Shown one piece after another: positions 40,601 to 55,600 of a stretch of DNA of 64,000 bases. Position 1 is the stretch's first letter. Every line of letters starts with the position of its first letter. The position numbers and the translations under genes were made by a program. This stretch comes from Loripinus fragilis (lineage: Eukaryota > Mollusca > Bivalvia > Lucinida > Lucinidae), in contig OZ026530.1 in the NCBI GenBank assembly GCA_964019695.1, forward strand, positions 38,488,835 to 38,552,834, given 5' to 3'. Under the pieces are notes generated by a model. It was given only the letters and a program-made list of their open reading frames with translations. It did no database searches and was not told where the DNA came from.

Positions 40601-43600
40601 TCTCATGCATCATACGCCTATAAAAACTATTGGTTATGTGACAGATGTGATAGAGATTTCATGCTGAAAAAAATCAGCTGTCGTCAATGACGTCAAAACG
40701 TAGTCACTCATTTCATTAAACTTCTAATGTTAATTGGCATTTGAATTCGACAGAGACTCAGTTTACAAAGATGTCAAAGGTTTACAATGTAACTCATCTT
40801 ATGGTTGATTAAAACCTTAAGTTACTGAAAAATGGTGCGACGCATTTGCGAGATAATGGTGTCGTTAGATTTTATCTTTCGGCTCGTGCACTGTAGTAGT
40901 GAAGATGTTTCATTCAACAGTATTTGTCCGAATGTGTTGGAAGGTATCAACTAGTTTTACTTGTTAATGTGGTTCAAGAAAACTCGACTAGAAACGCGGT
41001 TTAAAGGCGACGACGTAAAAGCAATATAGTAAAACGTCAAACTGTGAAAACTTGGTCCTTTATTTCTCTGAGAAAGTTCCAAAAATTGCAGCATTAGCTA
41101 TGCCATTTGGGTTTTCAGTGACCAAACAATCGTTTGAAATGATTTCGGCTTCCCCCAATGATCAGAAATACCCATGTTACCCGCTAGTCTTAAATTTAAA
41201 CGTCACCTTAGCACGGTCGCTGCATTTTGTATTTCTGTACTCGTATTTTTTTTAAATGGAAAATCTTGTCAGATGATCGGCACTTGTATCTTCATGACAG
41301 CAAATGAAACTCGAGGTCTGATGTGGATGGGCTCACCCATACAAAACAATTGCTAAATTTATTATGCATAGTATATGTTAGAGAAGTGCAGTGCCTTAGC
41401 AGTAGAGTGTTTGACATGCTGTCTTAATACATTCTCAACGGAGGGACTGTGTTTTTCTTTAAGCAAGTTAGTCTGGTAGAAAACCAGAATGACCTGAAAC
41501 TTGATTTTAAAGTTTTTTCATTGTTGATTCTTGTTGTTCAGGCATTGTACTTGATGAATCCAACTGATGCTACTCTGGCATCATTGAACGTTTTGAAATA
41601 TGAAAGATGGCGTCCAAGATGGCCGTCAGTCAGGCAATATATGGCCAACATACTCGATAAAAAGTATTTTAATTTTAACTTTTTACGTATGTTAAGAGGC
41701 TAAATAACACACAAAATGATTAAAATAAAACATTGTTCTTATTCAGCGTGTTGAACTATTAATGATGGCGTCCAAAATGGCCGTCAGTTAGGCTTCTAAG
41801 ACTCATTTGACCAACAATACTCGATAAAAAACATTTCTATTTTAATTTTTATGGACGTTTAGAGGCTAAACGATACAAACAATTAAACTGGAACATTGGT
41901 TTTTGATTCCGAGGGTTGAAATATTAAAGATGGCGTCCAAAATGGCCACCAGTTAGGCTCCTAGGACCTATCTGACCAACAAACTGATAAAAAGCATTTT
42001 AACTTTGACCTTTTATGAATGTTAAGAGGCCTAATGATGCAAACGATTAAATTGGAACATTGGTTTGGTTCAGAAGTTTGAAATATTTAAGATGGTGTCC
42101 TAGATTGCCGCCATTTTAAAGCAAAATTCAACATGGAATCAAAATTGCAGTTTCGAGAGCTGTTGTATTTGAAGCATTTGACTGGAGTGATATTATTTTC
42201 AGCGTTTTATAATTTCGATATGCCCTTCAAGATGACAGCAATACCAAGGTTGGGAATCACATGGTTTTTGCTATGATACACTGCACGGAAAAAATAACAG
42301 ACTCTTATTTTTCGTAATGGTTTTTTTTTTGTGTCTTTGTTCTGGTTATTGTATCCATCAATCCATGCACCACTTTCCAGACCACTTTTGGCCAGATCTG
42401 ATAATACCATAATATCATTGTATTCTCCTAAAAAATCCTTGGGAAAACATTCTGTCAAAAACATGAAGAGATACATGCCAGGATATACTGAATGGACGAT
42501 ATCACTGAAACCCTTGTGACAGAGTGTCTGCTCAATGTACAAACATTTTATAATCCATATGCGGAAACAATCAGCTGGAAAGTGGTATATGGATGGATGG
42601 ATACAATTACCAAACAAAGAGAGATAATACTATTTACCTTTGAAGTGCAGTGTATCAACACAAAAAACCTAAGTAATAGATATGCATGCTGCAGATGTTC
42701 GTTATCATCTTGACTGCTGGTTGGGTGTAACTGTAAAATACAGGACTGCTGGTAACAACCATTACTACTATACTAGTCTGGTGCAAGTGCAACATACATG
42801 ACTGCTGGTTAGGTGCAACTGTGAAAGACATGGCAAATGGTCGGATGCAAGGCTGATGATCGGATGCAAATGTAATATACATGGATGCTGATAAAAAGAA
42901 ACTGTAACAGACATGCAGCAATTGCATACTGATAGTAAGCAAATTATAAAAACATGGCTACTGGTCAGGTGCAACTGTAACATACATGCCTGATGGTGCA
43001 ATTGTGCTTACCAGCACGTTCGTAGGGTACGAGCATAGGGACATGCGGGCCTGAATTTTGTTTGATTTGATTCTTTACGTCCCATCAACAATCTTTCAGT
43101 TAAACAGGGACGCAGTTTCCTGGGTTGAACCAGTACTAAGCTAGGATCAATGTGTCTTGCTCAAGGACCACAACACAGTGACGCGGGTGAGGCTTGAACC
43201 CGCGGCCCATCGGTCTCGAGTCAAGCACTCTACCACTGAGCCACTGCCCTCCCTGTCTGAGACAAGTGTAACAGATATACCTGCTGGTTCAGACCCCACA
43301 ATTACAGAGGGGCCTGCAAGTCAGATTCAACTAATTCAACCATATCTTTTGGTGAGATGTAGCCCTAACAGACATGCATGCTGGTATAGTGCAATTGTAA
43401 CCGACATGCCAGGTGGTCGGATGCAACTGTAACAAACATGCCTGCTGTTTAAGAGCAAAGTTTAAATACATGGGTGTTGCAACAGGCCTGCTAGTAGCTT
43501 GAGGCTGTTACAGAAAAAAAACTGCTTGGTTTCAGACATGTGCGTTGGTCCTGTGCCACATACTCAAACATGCGTAATGGTAAAAACGTCTACTGACCCA

Positions 43601-46600
43601 GTGGCAATGATGGCTGGGCTGCTGGTCTGGTGCAAGTAGAACAGCCATGCACACTGGCTGTGTGAAACTGGAAAATACATGCCTGCTGATCCAGTGCACA
43701 AGTACCCAGCAATCCTATTTGTGGGTGCAATTGTAACAAATTATATTGTTGCTAGTGTGAGGTAACTAACACACATGACTGCAGGCCCCTGAGTCTCGTT
43801 AACAGGTGGTAAGGTCTGATGTGATGACCTAATGGCAATACATGGCTAATGTTTGGTGAAACTTCAACAGATATGCCTGCGGACTTGGTACCATTCAATC
43901 AGACTTGCCTCCTGGTCCAACGAAAATAAAAAAGAAAAGCTACTCAACCGATGCCCCTACATCAGACATGCTAACTAACACAGTGCCTGTAAAACTCTAT
44001 CAGGCAAGACCGTTGCTACATTGTAAATGCAACATACATGCCTCCTGGTTGAGTGCCACTCCCTGTAGAGAGTTGCAAAGCTGTTGCAGCTGCAACATAT
44101 ATGCCTGCTGGTCTAGGGTATTTGCTGCCACAAACACTGCTGCTTTTCAAATATGCATACTGGTTGAATCCTGCTGCAAGATGGATGCTTGCTTGACCGT
44201 TGTCACTCAATCAGCATGCCTGTCAATTTCTGCATGTCTGTTGGTGTAGTGCTTCTCTATCTGCCATACCTGTTGGTATGGTGTCTCACTATCAGTTGTG
44301 CCTGCTGGTGTGGTGCCTTGCTATAGGCCATACTCTCTGGGGTGGTGCCTCACTAGTAGCTGTGCCTGCTGCTGTGGTGTCTCATTATAGGTCATGCTTT
44401 CTTGTGTGGCGCCTCACTATGGGCCATGCCTGTTGGTGTCGTGCCTCACTATGGGCCATGCCTTCTGGTGTGGTGCCTCACTATCAGCCATACATGCTGG
44501 TGTGTTGCCTCACTATAGGCCATGCCTACTGGTGTGGTGCCTTATTATCAACCATGCATGTTAGTGTGTTGCCTCGTTATAGGTCATACCCTCTGGTGTG
44601 GTGCTTCATTATCATCCATGCCTTCTGGTGTGGTACCTCACTATAGGCCTTGCCTTCTGCTGTGGTGGCTCGTTATCAGCAATCGCTTTTGGTGTGGTCC
44701 CTCACTATAGACCATGCCTGTTGGCGTGGTACCTCAATATAGGCCATGCCTGTTGGCCATTATATCAGACATGTTTGCTTTTATCCGGTGCCACTCACAG
44801 ATATGCCTGCTTGTACAGTGCAACTCTATTAGACATGCATGCTGAATGCATTTATTCATACTCGTGTTTGTAAAGTGCTGCTCTATCAGGCAAGACATTT
44901 GGTCTGTTACATCAGAAATGCGTACGGGTAGAATGCTGCTCCAACAGGGTTTTTAAAACTTGTCCACTACCATCCTGGACGCCATCTTGAATATATCAAA
45001 TTCTGTATAATGCATGAATAGCATCACTGGGGTGTTACAACGATAATAATTTAAATTCAAGAATCTTTTATGTTCTTATATTTTTTTGTATTAAACTGCC
45101 ACCTTGGCGGCCATCTTGTCCGCATTCATATTTTATTATTATTTGGTTTCAGGATAAGTGTCTTCAATTAGATTCCAACTTCATAGCTAATCATTTTAGA
45201 AAGAAATGGGGTTGAGACATTCTTTCCATATCACACATTATTTTCACTTAAAATTGGCCTCCATCTTGGACGCCATCTTGAATATATCAAAATGCTTAAT
45301 GATGCCAGTGTGGCATCACTCGGATTATTCAAGGACAATTAATGCACTACCAGAATCAACAAAGAAAAAAGTTTAAACCAAGTTCCAGGTCCTCATATCA
45401 TTCGCCCAAATTCTGCTAGACTCAGTCCGTTTATCCTCTACTTAGTACTTTAGTATAACAGGCGATTCGTAATGACCTGACTCAAAATTGATTGACTAAG
45501 GATCATTGACGGTTTGGGCCTTATACGCCTATTTTTCTGATTCCCAGAACGCTGCTTTTGAGCTTCTAGTGTGGTGCATGTAGTATCAGTGCAATTGGTG
45601 AATCTAATGGCAAGAGCCAGCTAGCAAGATATTTTCAAAATTCCTACGCACTCTAAAGTTATGGCGGGTAGAAAGGGGATGAGGTCTGAAATTTCATGAC
45701 AATAAAAAGTGCTTTAAAAAGTGATTTCTGCACGTTTCTTGATTAATTTGGTAGGCATGGTGATATCTATTGAACATACCATATGCAGAGTATAAACGAA
45801 TCAGAATTATTGATGAAATTGTTTTAAAAACAAAATATGTTTTGTAATAAAATGATTTTGGGAGATACTTTAGAAGTTACCTGTACAATTTTGACTACAT
45901 GTACCGTAAATAATACAAAACTGAAAGCTCAACTAAAGAAATAAAAAAAATGAAAGAATGAAAGTGTCCCATTTAGCATTGGAAGGTGAAACTGATTCTA
46001 ACTAGATCCTTTGAATATTACTTTTGCTTTGTTTAAAGGGCAGAGCATGTTAAATGTAATTAAAGTGTTCGAATATGTATGGTATACATATGCATGTATA
46101 TCCCAATATGAGACAATATATTGAACGCTAAAGTATTTACCTGTTAAAACTCTGTGCATGCCAGTGGATAATTTTGTCGTCTGCCAATAGCCTTTTGCAA
46201 ACAATTTGAAACCAGATGAAGACTAACAGAATGTCGATCTTGATCTGGATCCAAACTGTTTGACACTTTGATTGTGGTCCTGGGTTGTTTATTTTTTTTT
46301 AAAAAAACTTAATTTTGAAGAAGTCAGCAGACGAAAATAAAAACATGAACAATTCCCTAGCATGCAAATAGATAAGTACAGGACGTTTGCAAAATAATGT
46401 GTCATTTAATAAGCATAAAACTTTGCTAATTCTACTTTTAATCTTTAAGTACTTATATTAAACTAGCACAGAATACAAAGCAATTTAGGAGGTTGGTTCT
46501 AGAGAACTTTATTACTATCATAATTTCTTATTTGGTAGAAAAGGCATTTTATGGGCTTAGGCCCTGGGTTTTTGGGCTGCTGAACATCTTCCCCCCACTT

Positions 46601-49600
46601 GTGCCAGCAAGCCACTTCCATACAATGTGTAAAATATGGTAACACATATACATGCAAAAGCTTTTGCTGGCACACGTGGGGGGGGGGAATGATATTTTAA
46701 AAAATGCTTTCGGATTTCTATATATCTTAATGTAAAACTGATTGTTTTACCCAAACTTTTACATCTTTGAAGCATTTAATATCAAAAACGGATTTCACAG
46801 CCATAAAGTACTGAGGTCAGGGTAGCTTCAAGGTGAAGAAAGGGACCATTGACAAACTTTTATTTTTACTGAAAACCATAGGCATTCACCCATAGCAAGC
46901 GTCAATGATCCTTTGTAAAGCCTCAGATTACACAAAATGCTTTGTTTGTAAACGAAAATATCAGGCCTCAATATCAATTCAAATGTGGTATTTTGTATGC
47001 CTATTAAAATTCTGATTTGAACTGCTTATGCATACATTTTTAAGCATTAAATAGTTTTTTTCACGCTCCTAAAATGTTTTTTTTTTCAGGTCAGTTCAGT
47101 ATAGACATTGCTCTGCAGGCAGTCGTTATACCAGCAACATTACCAGCAGCATCATTAATTGCCTTTGCCTATACACAAGCCCCGGTATGTTATAAATTGG
47201 GAATCTAACATTAGTACTCATGTACATCTATGTTGCTTTTTAAAAGGTGTTGAGGAATAGAGAATACAAACTCGAGGCATGCCAAGCATTTTATCACCTT
47301 TTCGCATTAAGTATAATATATTCAGTTAAACAGAAGGACGAGTATTTATTATAGATTTCATATTACATAAAAGAGGGTCTTACACGAGTGTTCATGTTGA
47401 ATTTATCAAACGAGTTGGGGAAATGATAAAATGCTTGTTAGATTCTATTTATCACATGACATTTGAGTTACTTAAAATCGCATTTTGGGCGTGAAAACGT
47501 CAAGATGTTGCCATCTTTTACGTAACTTTATAATAGACGTCATTACATTACGTTACTAAATCTGTTAACCACTAGTGGTTTATTGATTTTATTGCATAGC
47601 GTTATTTCACTCCCAGAGGCGACGACATTCGATAATACTTATTTTTAAGATACGTACTTACTATATTTATGCGACGTTTTAATGACCATCATTACATAAT
47701 GTTACTAAAGGCCCTGTCACACTACGACGTATAGCACCAACGTATGCTGACGTATGAGAAATTAAGCAATTTCTTTGATGTACGCTGAATACGTTAGACA
47801 TAAGTTTTAAGCACGTTACGAACACGCTATAATACGTTGGTATACGTTGACATATGACAAAGAGGACCAAAATGTTTTGCTTGGATAAAAGTCGCCAGCG
47901 TATGTGAAGGAATTGCTTCTATACGTTCGACATAAGTTAGATATACGCTACAGGTAAGTTATGCATACGTTAAGGTACGTTAGCACCAACGTATGCCGAC
48001 GTATGAGAAACTCAGCAGTACGTTAATATACATGTACGCTGAATACGTTAGACATAAGCTTTAAACACGTTACGAACACGCCACAGTACGCTGGTATACG
48101 TTGTCATAAGGCGAAGAGATCCAAAAAAATTGTGCTTGCATAAATACGGGGCACAATGCAAGAAACTAATATTTTGGGGTTTCCGACGAAGCGAAATTAA
48201 AACCATTTCCTCAGCTACAAAAACTACCTAAAATTGAAATTCCGCTTGTCTTAAATTTAGATATGATACTTTTCAAAGAGCAAACAACGAATACTCTGAT
48301 CTGACTGCACGGATGAGCAGGCTGGTCTGTGCCCTTGTTTTGCACAAACATGCGCGGCTCCAGAACATTTTGTCAGAGGGGGTCCAACTTTGACAAAGTT
48401 TTATTTATTTATGATTTTTTTTTTGTTAGATGAGGGGAGGAAGGATCCAAATACCACCTGCCAGTGAAACGCCATTTCGCTGGCGGGCCGATGAGAGTCC
48501 AACATTGAATGCTGGATTGGTAGCTTTGTGATTTAAGGGGATCTGGACCAGTATTGCTAAGGAACCCTAAATTTTTGCAATTTTTCAGGGGGCGAGTCCG
48601 GCTCCCCTGCCCCCTCACCCTCTGGATCGGCACATGGCAAATACCAAATACAGGGTTTCTCACGTCGGGCTCATATACATGTACAGTTTCATGCCTAACT
48701 TACACTTTCCTTGGTCTAAAGTTTCAAAATGTAACTATTGATGTAGTTTTGACACTATGACTATAAAGGTCACTTCCAAGCTTGCCTGACCACATACACA
48801 TTGTAGACTAGGGGTCTGAGTAGCAAATCTAAGAGCAAATCATCATGAGGCTGGAAAATTTCATTTGCAAAATTTGATCTTTACAATGGTAATTTTTTCT
48901 TTTTAGTTAATTTTAATTTAGCGTCTATGAGTAATATAACGTCATGCATTAAAATCGATAAATCATTTTATATAGTGGTTTACAGCTTTTCGCAATGCTA
49001 TGTAATGACCACCGTATTTACGTCGCGTGCATATGACAAATTCATAGCGTTTTCACGCAAAAATGATTTATGGTGATATGATAGCTTTAATCTTACATTC
49101 GTACTCTTGTATTATTGAATTAATTAATTTTTTGAAAAAAAGAGATAAAAGGCTCCAAAAGCCTTGCATTTTATCTTTTGTGCCTAGCCCATGTAATTAA
49201 TTCAATTAAACATGAACACTCATGTAAGAACAATATAAAATCTTATATACATGTAGATTTTTACACTTTGATATTATACAATTATTGACTATTGAGGCAT
49301 TGGACATATGTGATATCGACCTGAGAGTACCAATATTGACCGAGGCGGAGCCGAGGTCAATATTGATATTCTCAGGTCGATATCACATCATGTCCAATGC
49401 CTCAATAGTCAACAATTGTTTTATTATATAATTTCTCTAAGCAAGAAAGAAAAGCAACAACAACAACAAAATCTTGACTATGGACTATGTCTTGGACAGT
49501 CTTGAATTTATTTTTTTACATGATGACTAATTGATTTCATTCAGTTAAAAGAGGAATGAATGCATATTTTTTGTAATTACAACTACAGACAGAGAAGATC

Positions 49601-52600
49601 CAGATTAAATGCTGCATAATGTGGCATTTCATCAGGGTCTACACTGTTTGTTAAGTCAAAACTGCAATTTTGTTTAGAAATTAAAACCTTTGACCCCTTG
49701 AATTATACAATGGACCATTCCAAGTTTATTGCATCAAACCAGAAGGAAGAATTCATTAGTTCATTTAAGAGTTCTGCTAATTACTATATTCAACAGCAAA
49801 GTCTAAATTACATGTATATGATGAAACACCAAATCTCGTGAATTTCATGCTGCTGTCACTCACTGAGTTGTATTTACAGCAAATCATGCAAGTTTCATGC
49901 TGAAAGCACACCTGTTATGAAAAGCTTCTATGAAATCTATTTTTAGTAACTAATATTGAATGGGAAAAACCAGCAGTCCAGTAGATATGTAGTTTTATGG
50001 ACTCAAGTGGATTGGCATCTGGGCCAATCTAAATATGTCTATTTATAGGTTATATAATAATAGTTATTATCATCTGCTTCTTAGAACAGATACAATATAT
50101 TATACTAGCCAAAAGTTCTAACCAGCCACCTGCATTTTATAAATTTTCTTCAAATCCTAAAATGAAATGACTACTATTTTTGCATCACGAGATTGACAGA
50201 CGTGTTGTGTACCCTAGACTGTAAAGATATTGACAAGATGTTCAACAGTACATGCAGGATGCTAGCTTGAATAGTGGTACCCCCTTTTCAAAATTCGCAT
50301 TTTGGCACAGTTTGTGAGTCATGACGTTTTTAAATAACCCCATTTAACACGCAAAAATGCTTTCATTTCAAAAGCCAAACACATATTGAACACTTAAGTG
50401 TTGAAATAAACACTCCATCTACATGAAAATCGTTGCTATTGGCTAAAGTGTCAAAATTACCCCACCATCCTATGCAATATTTTGTGAATTTTGAATACAA
50501 TTTTAGGAGTTTTACTTAGCCCATCTCTGTTAATGATGACAGATAGGCGGGCCTATTCGTGAATGCAAATGAAACTGAAATAAAAGCTTTTCCAAAAGTT
50601 TGAGCTTTTGACTAGTATATAACCATTGCAGTGTTTTTCTATAAGTTTTTGTGTGTTTCAGGTTATTGCAATACTCGCCGCATTGCAAACTGTTGACACC
50701 ACTGTTGCCATAATTTCAGCTTGGTAAGTTTTCTGACAAAGTAACATGAGCAAATTCATGTACATCGCAACATCAACATACTAAACTGAGCTCTCAGGAA
50801 GGATCAGACAATACTAGGCATAATTTTTGTGGGTTGTGACGACTTTGATTTTGAAATTGTCAATTTCCCATTTTTAGATGGTGATGTTCCTTGTTCTACA
50901 TCCTATGGAGTCTATATCTCTCAACTCATTCGTTTTGCTAGAGCATCTAGCTATGTTACTGACTTCAACACCCGCAATAAATTGTTAACTCAGAAACTTC
51001 TTAAACAGGGCTATCGGTATCATAAACTTCGCAAAACATTTTCAAAATTTTATAGACGATACTTTGATTTGATTTCTAAATTCCAAGTTGGACTTAAATC
51101 TCTCTTGCGCCAAGGACTTTCGGAACCTGATTTCTATGGTGACTTGGTGTATAAGTTGAAGAAGATTGTTGGCTCTAATAATTTTTCAGCGCAGTTCATT
51201 AAGATAATTTCCCATTATAAAAAGATTGGCTATAACATTAATGTATTGCAACAGACTGCATGCTTGGTAGTCAACCCAATCACAGTTGGCAACTTTGCTT
51301 TCCTCTTTAATTGCACGCCGGTGGGTCGGACTTCAGACTCTATGATGGTTCCGACTTAAAGACTTATCTATTGATGAGATGGTAGGGGCCTGATGCTTTG
51401 GCTGTTTGTCGGGCCCACTGGGGTTTACCTGTTGGATTTCTTTTGCTCCGGTATTCAGTTTAATTTACTGTTGAGTCCTTATCCTTGCTTTATCTCCTTG
51501 TTATATCTTGATTTATATGTTTTAGGAGATGATGCATTGAAAAGTTAGGGGTCTTTCATGCAAACCAAATATCTATGTGTCTTGATCCACATCTGAATTA
51601 AGGGTGAGGTTGGCGCTGTTAAACCGGTTTAAGCCCTCCAGTAAAATATTTTACTGACCGTTCCAAGGCGGTACTTCTTTTGTGGATCTTTTATGTTTTT
51701 GTTCTGTCTTGTGTTTGCTATGTTTTGTGCGCGTCTGTTTATATGTGCTTCGTGGTCACCTGCTGGGAAAGGGCTGACCTCTTGGCTCTCGTTTGTGGTG
51801 TCTTCTGTGAGTTTGTCACTTTCCCATTGGTATCCTGGGTCAGGTGTGGTACTTGATTGTATCGATTCCTGATCTTTGCAACCTTACTTACTTAGATTAT
51901 CTCCCTTTAGAGTGAGTGGTAAATAATTCGATAAAGAATCGTTATTGAACAAGGCGTATGAAATCCATGCTAAGCGAGGAAAAAAACTGATGTAAGCTAG
52001 ATATTGAGCTTTGAGTCACGACCATGATCTAAATTTTCTATTAAACGAGAGTTAAAATCTGATCTTAGCCACATATTGATATTATCCAAGACTGAACATT
52101 CTATATTCATTTCAAGATTTTTACTAAGTGTGGCAACATGTCCTGATCTTTGATCCATTTTTTAGCTTAAACTGAAGATACTAACATTAAGTTAGCTCAC
52201 TGTTTGTTTAACGTAAAGTTGAGAATCTGATTGGACCAAGACATTTTCTAGACAGGCCTGATTTTGCCTCAGCAACCTGGTCCTGAGACGATAAACCTTT
52301 TTTCATACTCAACTCAGCTGAGCACGGAATATATTCTGCTCATGAATATAACAATGCGAACAATTGTTGGGATTTTGAAATTTATAAGTATTATAAATAC
52401 CACATCTGAGAGACTTAAAGCATGAAATTTCTTTATTTGTCGGTATTTTAGTGTTTGTGAGCAGTTGAAATGTTGTTCTCAATTGAGTTGAGCATGAAAA
52501 AAGTTTTATAACCTCGGGACTGATGTATATTTAAATTAACTGATTCTGTGTATCTCTTAGTACGAAGTTGCACACATTTATAATGATATTGCACAGTTAC

Positions 52601-55600
52601 AAGAGAAATTACATAAGGTGGATATCTGACTAATCTAACCACAAGGAATTGTTCTCAAAGAAAAGGACACGCTCCTTCCTTTAAGAGAAGTCGTTCTTCA
52701 TGAGAAGGGACGCATTTAATTTTAATCATGACTCGTTCTCTGGGTCTCCTTTAGAATACTGTCATAACTGGACATTGAATGAGATGTAGGCTTGAGGGCA
52801 TCATTCTTGAATATTATTACAATGGCATTATAGAGACCCTGCTATAAGAAACATGACCAATGTCTGCCTGAAATAAATCAGCTTGATTTCAAACCCTATA
52901 AAACAAAAATGCTTACTTATGGCCCTGTTTCCCAATATTGGCATCCCATTTCCTTCAAAATTCATGTGTTTTTTTTTGTTTTTATGAAATACATCATGTA
53001 TATGTCGTTTTTCCTCTGTCCTCCAAAACCAACTGTAGATTCAATTTCAACCAACAACTCTGTGATAAATATCTGTGCTCTACAACATGAATATATTATA
53101 TCATTGCTGCTTATGTCTAAAAACTGTAAATTTTTAAAGTTATTTATATTTTTTGCATACTTATAGATATACTCACATTCACATCGTTTGTAACTAAGGT
53201 GAACTCCAACATTTTAGCTGCTTGCATTTCTTTTTGGAATATACTTAATGATTTTGTAAACTGGGGCAAACCAAAAGGCAAAGTATCGTTAGCATCTGTT
53301 TATAACATGCTATGTTTATTATAGCTTCTGTGACACTTGTCATTTATCTCCATGATGTGATGTGTAAGAGTTTCAAAAACTATCTGTTGAAACACCTCCT
53401 TACATACAATTTAACTATTTTATAAAAAAAACTAGCGAGTATGGGTACTTAATTTATCAACATATTTGCTTGATAAAATACAATGCGCCAAGACACCAGA
53501 AAATATGATTTTGGTGCATACATATATTTAATATTATTATCATGAAAACTAAAAGTGTATTTGATTACATGTAATAATATAGAATTGGCCAAGTCCAAAG
53601 AATAAAAACCTAATAGCTGGAAGGCTTTTCAAGTTGTAACGTGGCTGTCCTAGATCAGTATATTTTTTATGTTTGACCTAGTAAATCAATGTGACTTGGT
53701 ATCCTGGGTCAGGTGTGGTGATTGATTGTATCGATTCCTGATCTTTGCTTTTTTCTTACCTTCATACTCCATTGTTCAGTGAATATGTCATACACGTTAA
53801 AGAGAAGTCAATGCTTGACAGCATATTTAGGCCAGATTTTTCTATTAGTTGATTTACTGGGGTTTTTTTTCAGATTTAGGGTCGAAGGGACGCTAAAAGA
53901 TAATAGAAAGCTATGAAAATGACCAGTGAACTGGTCATTTTCAGAGCTTTTTTTAATATCTCCAGAAAAAAACATTAAAACTAGTAAGGTAAACCAGCAG
54001 TATGTATTTAATCTTTAAAAGTTTTATCATTTTCCTAAAAATCTGGACAGGACAATCAGTTTTAACAGTGTCACTCTCAAAAATACACAAACAGATCCTC
54101 AAAAATATTATTTTTTTCAACGAAACAAATAATATTAAGAGTCTGCAGAAAAAAAATAATTTCATTTTATTTTGCTACTTTACCAAAAATTACAGTAAGA
54201 GGGTTCTTAAATCAACTAATAAAAAATAATGGCCTTAGGGAGACTGGTTCAGTTTGATCTGAAAACAAGTTGGATATAGTCACTTTTACCATCATTGCAT
54301 GGTTGCCTGAATTTTACCTTTTTAAGACTGTTTAATCTAAAATGTTCACATTTTGTGTACTGCTTTATCCTTGCCTTTACAATAAAATGTACCGCTGTGT
54401 CAATTGTTGTAAGATTCAGTAAATTAAAAAAATATCTTGTAGTGTTTATGAACAGTAATACTATTAATACTAGTAAGAGTACATTAGTATACTTCACATG
54501 CATGCTCTCAAAAGCAAATTTAGATTCCTATTATCTATATATAGAGAATAGGTGAGTGTCTTGTGATATCAGGTTTACCAGGCAAGGCTTGAGAATGATT
54601 GTTGACATCCCTAGGCTTGATGAGCGATTCGACATGCATTCTTGAAGGTGAGCCCGGTAAACTTGATATCAAAATACGAGAACCTGGTATTCTATTTATC
54701 AGTTTACCTATTGTTTCTCTCTTCAAACTAACAATTATGACGTAATTATCGATTTTTTGTGTTGATTCAGCGTCATTAGCGACGTCAATCAAAAAGTGCA
54801 ACGTTATCGTGACCTTATAAAGGCTCATGCCGTGAGATAGACAATGTTTATCAGGCAACGTGCAGCAATGCAGTTAATATGAGCGGTAACTGATAATTTA
54901 TGGTTCAGTTATCTTCCATCTTATGAATCTACACCAGTCTTTCAGACGAGACAATGGAAACCTTTCTTTTGATGTATATTGCATTTTTATCATAATATAT
55001 TAATTTCAGCTTTTTTTATAGTTGAACAGACATGTGGGTATAATATGTTAGCCTGACTCAAAGATCAATAATGCCCAATATTACGTTGATCTTCTGGCCC
55101 ATTGGAATTAATCAGTAGCAACTTATTTTGATTTGATTGTTTTACATGATGATACACTCAAAAAATAGGGAGCACAGTGGCTCAGTGGTAGAGTGCTTGA
55201 CTTGAGACAGAGAGGCCGCGGGTTCAAGCCTCACAAGCGTCGCTGTGTTGTGGTCCTTCAGCAAGACACATTTATCCTAGCTTAGTACTGGTTCAACCAA
55301 GAAAGACCCGCCCCTGTTTAACTGAAAGATTGTTGATTGGATGTAAAGAATCAAATCAAACAAAACACTCAAGAAGTGATTGTATTCACAAATATTGGTC
55401 ACAATCTGTGTAATGGAAAATACGCTGATCTGTGAAACAGTCTGAGGTGTTTCTTAAGTGAGCTGGATAATAATATGATTTGTATAAACTGCTTGAAATA
55501 TTTACCAAGTCTGCGTTCATGTATACTGCTGTACTGATTTTTTCCACATAGCATTGATTCAAAAGGAAAGGCAAGTTGATTGCTGCTAAATAAAGTATTA

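Larger units (their letters stand above)
36154..47089. other. Long intron (10.9 kb)
   Basis: It contains hairpins at 36422-36520, 37995-38413 and 46589-46689, two F3 copies, two roughly 160-bp repeat clusters flanking a minisatellite (42690-44960), one SINE and one SINE head. In 39,600-41,380 and 45,330-46,550 I see nothing beyond short ORFs without family resemblance. Confidence 0.55.
47185..50661. other. Intron between the hydrophobic exons
   Basis: It holds an F1 foldback copy starting about 18 bp after the donor (47203-47640), a CACTACGACG-repeat element (47709-48125), another F1 copy (48905-49238) and a perfect-looking foldback (49273-49432). In 49,440-50,640 and 48,130-48,900 nothing is recognised. 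Confidence 0.55.

Noticed and set aside
44200..44646. 148-codon open frame rich in His, Cys and Trp
   Set aside because: It is generated by the roughly 30-bp minisatellite unit. The periodic composition and lack of splice sites argue against coding.
55168..55250. Possible tRNA gene
   Set aside because: The A-box and B-box-like words belong to a SINE with the same body and tail in three copies. The head does not need a full cloverleaf and the 3' half continues into SINE sequence.
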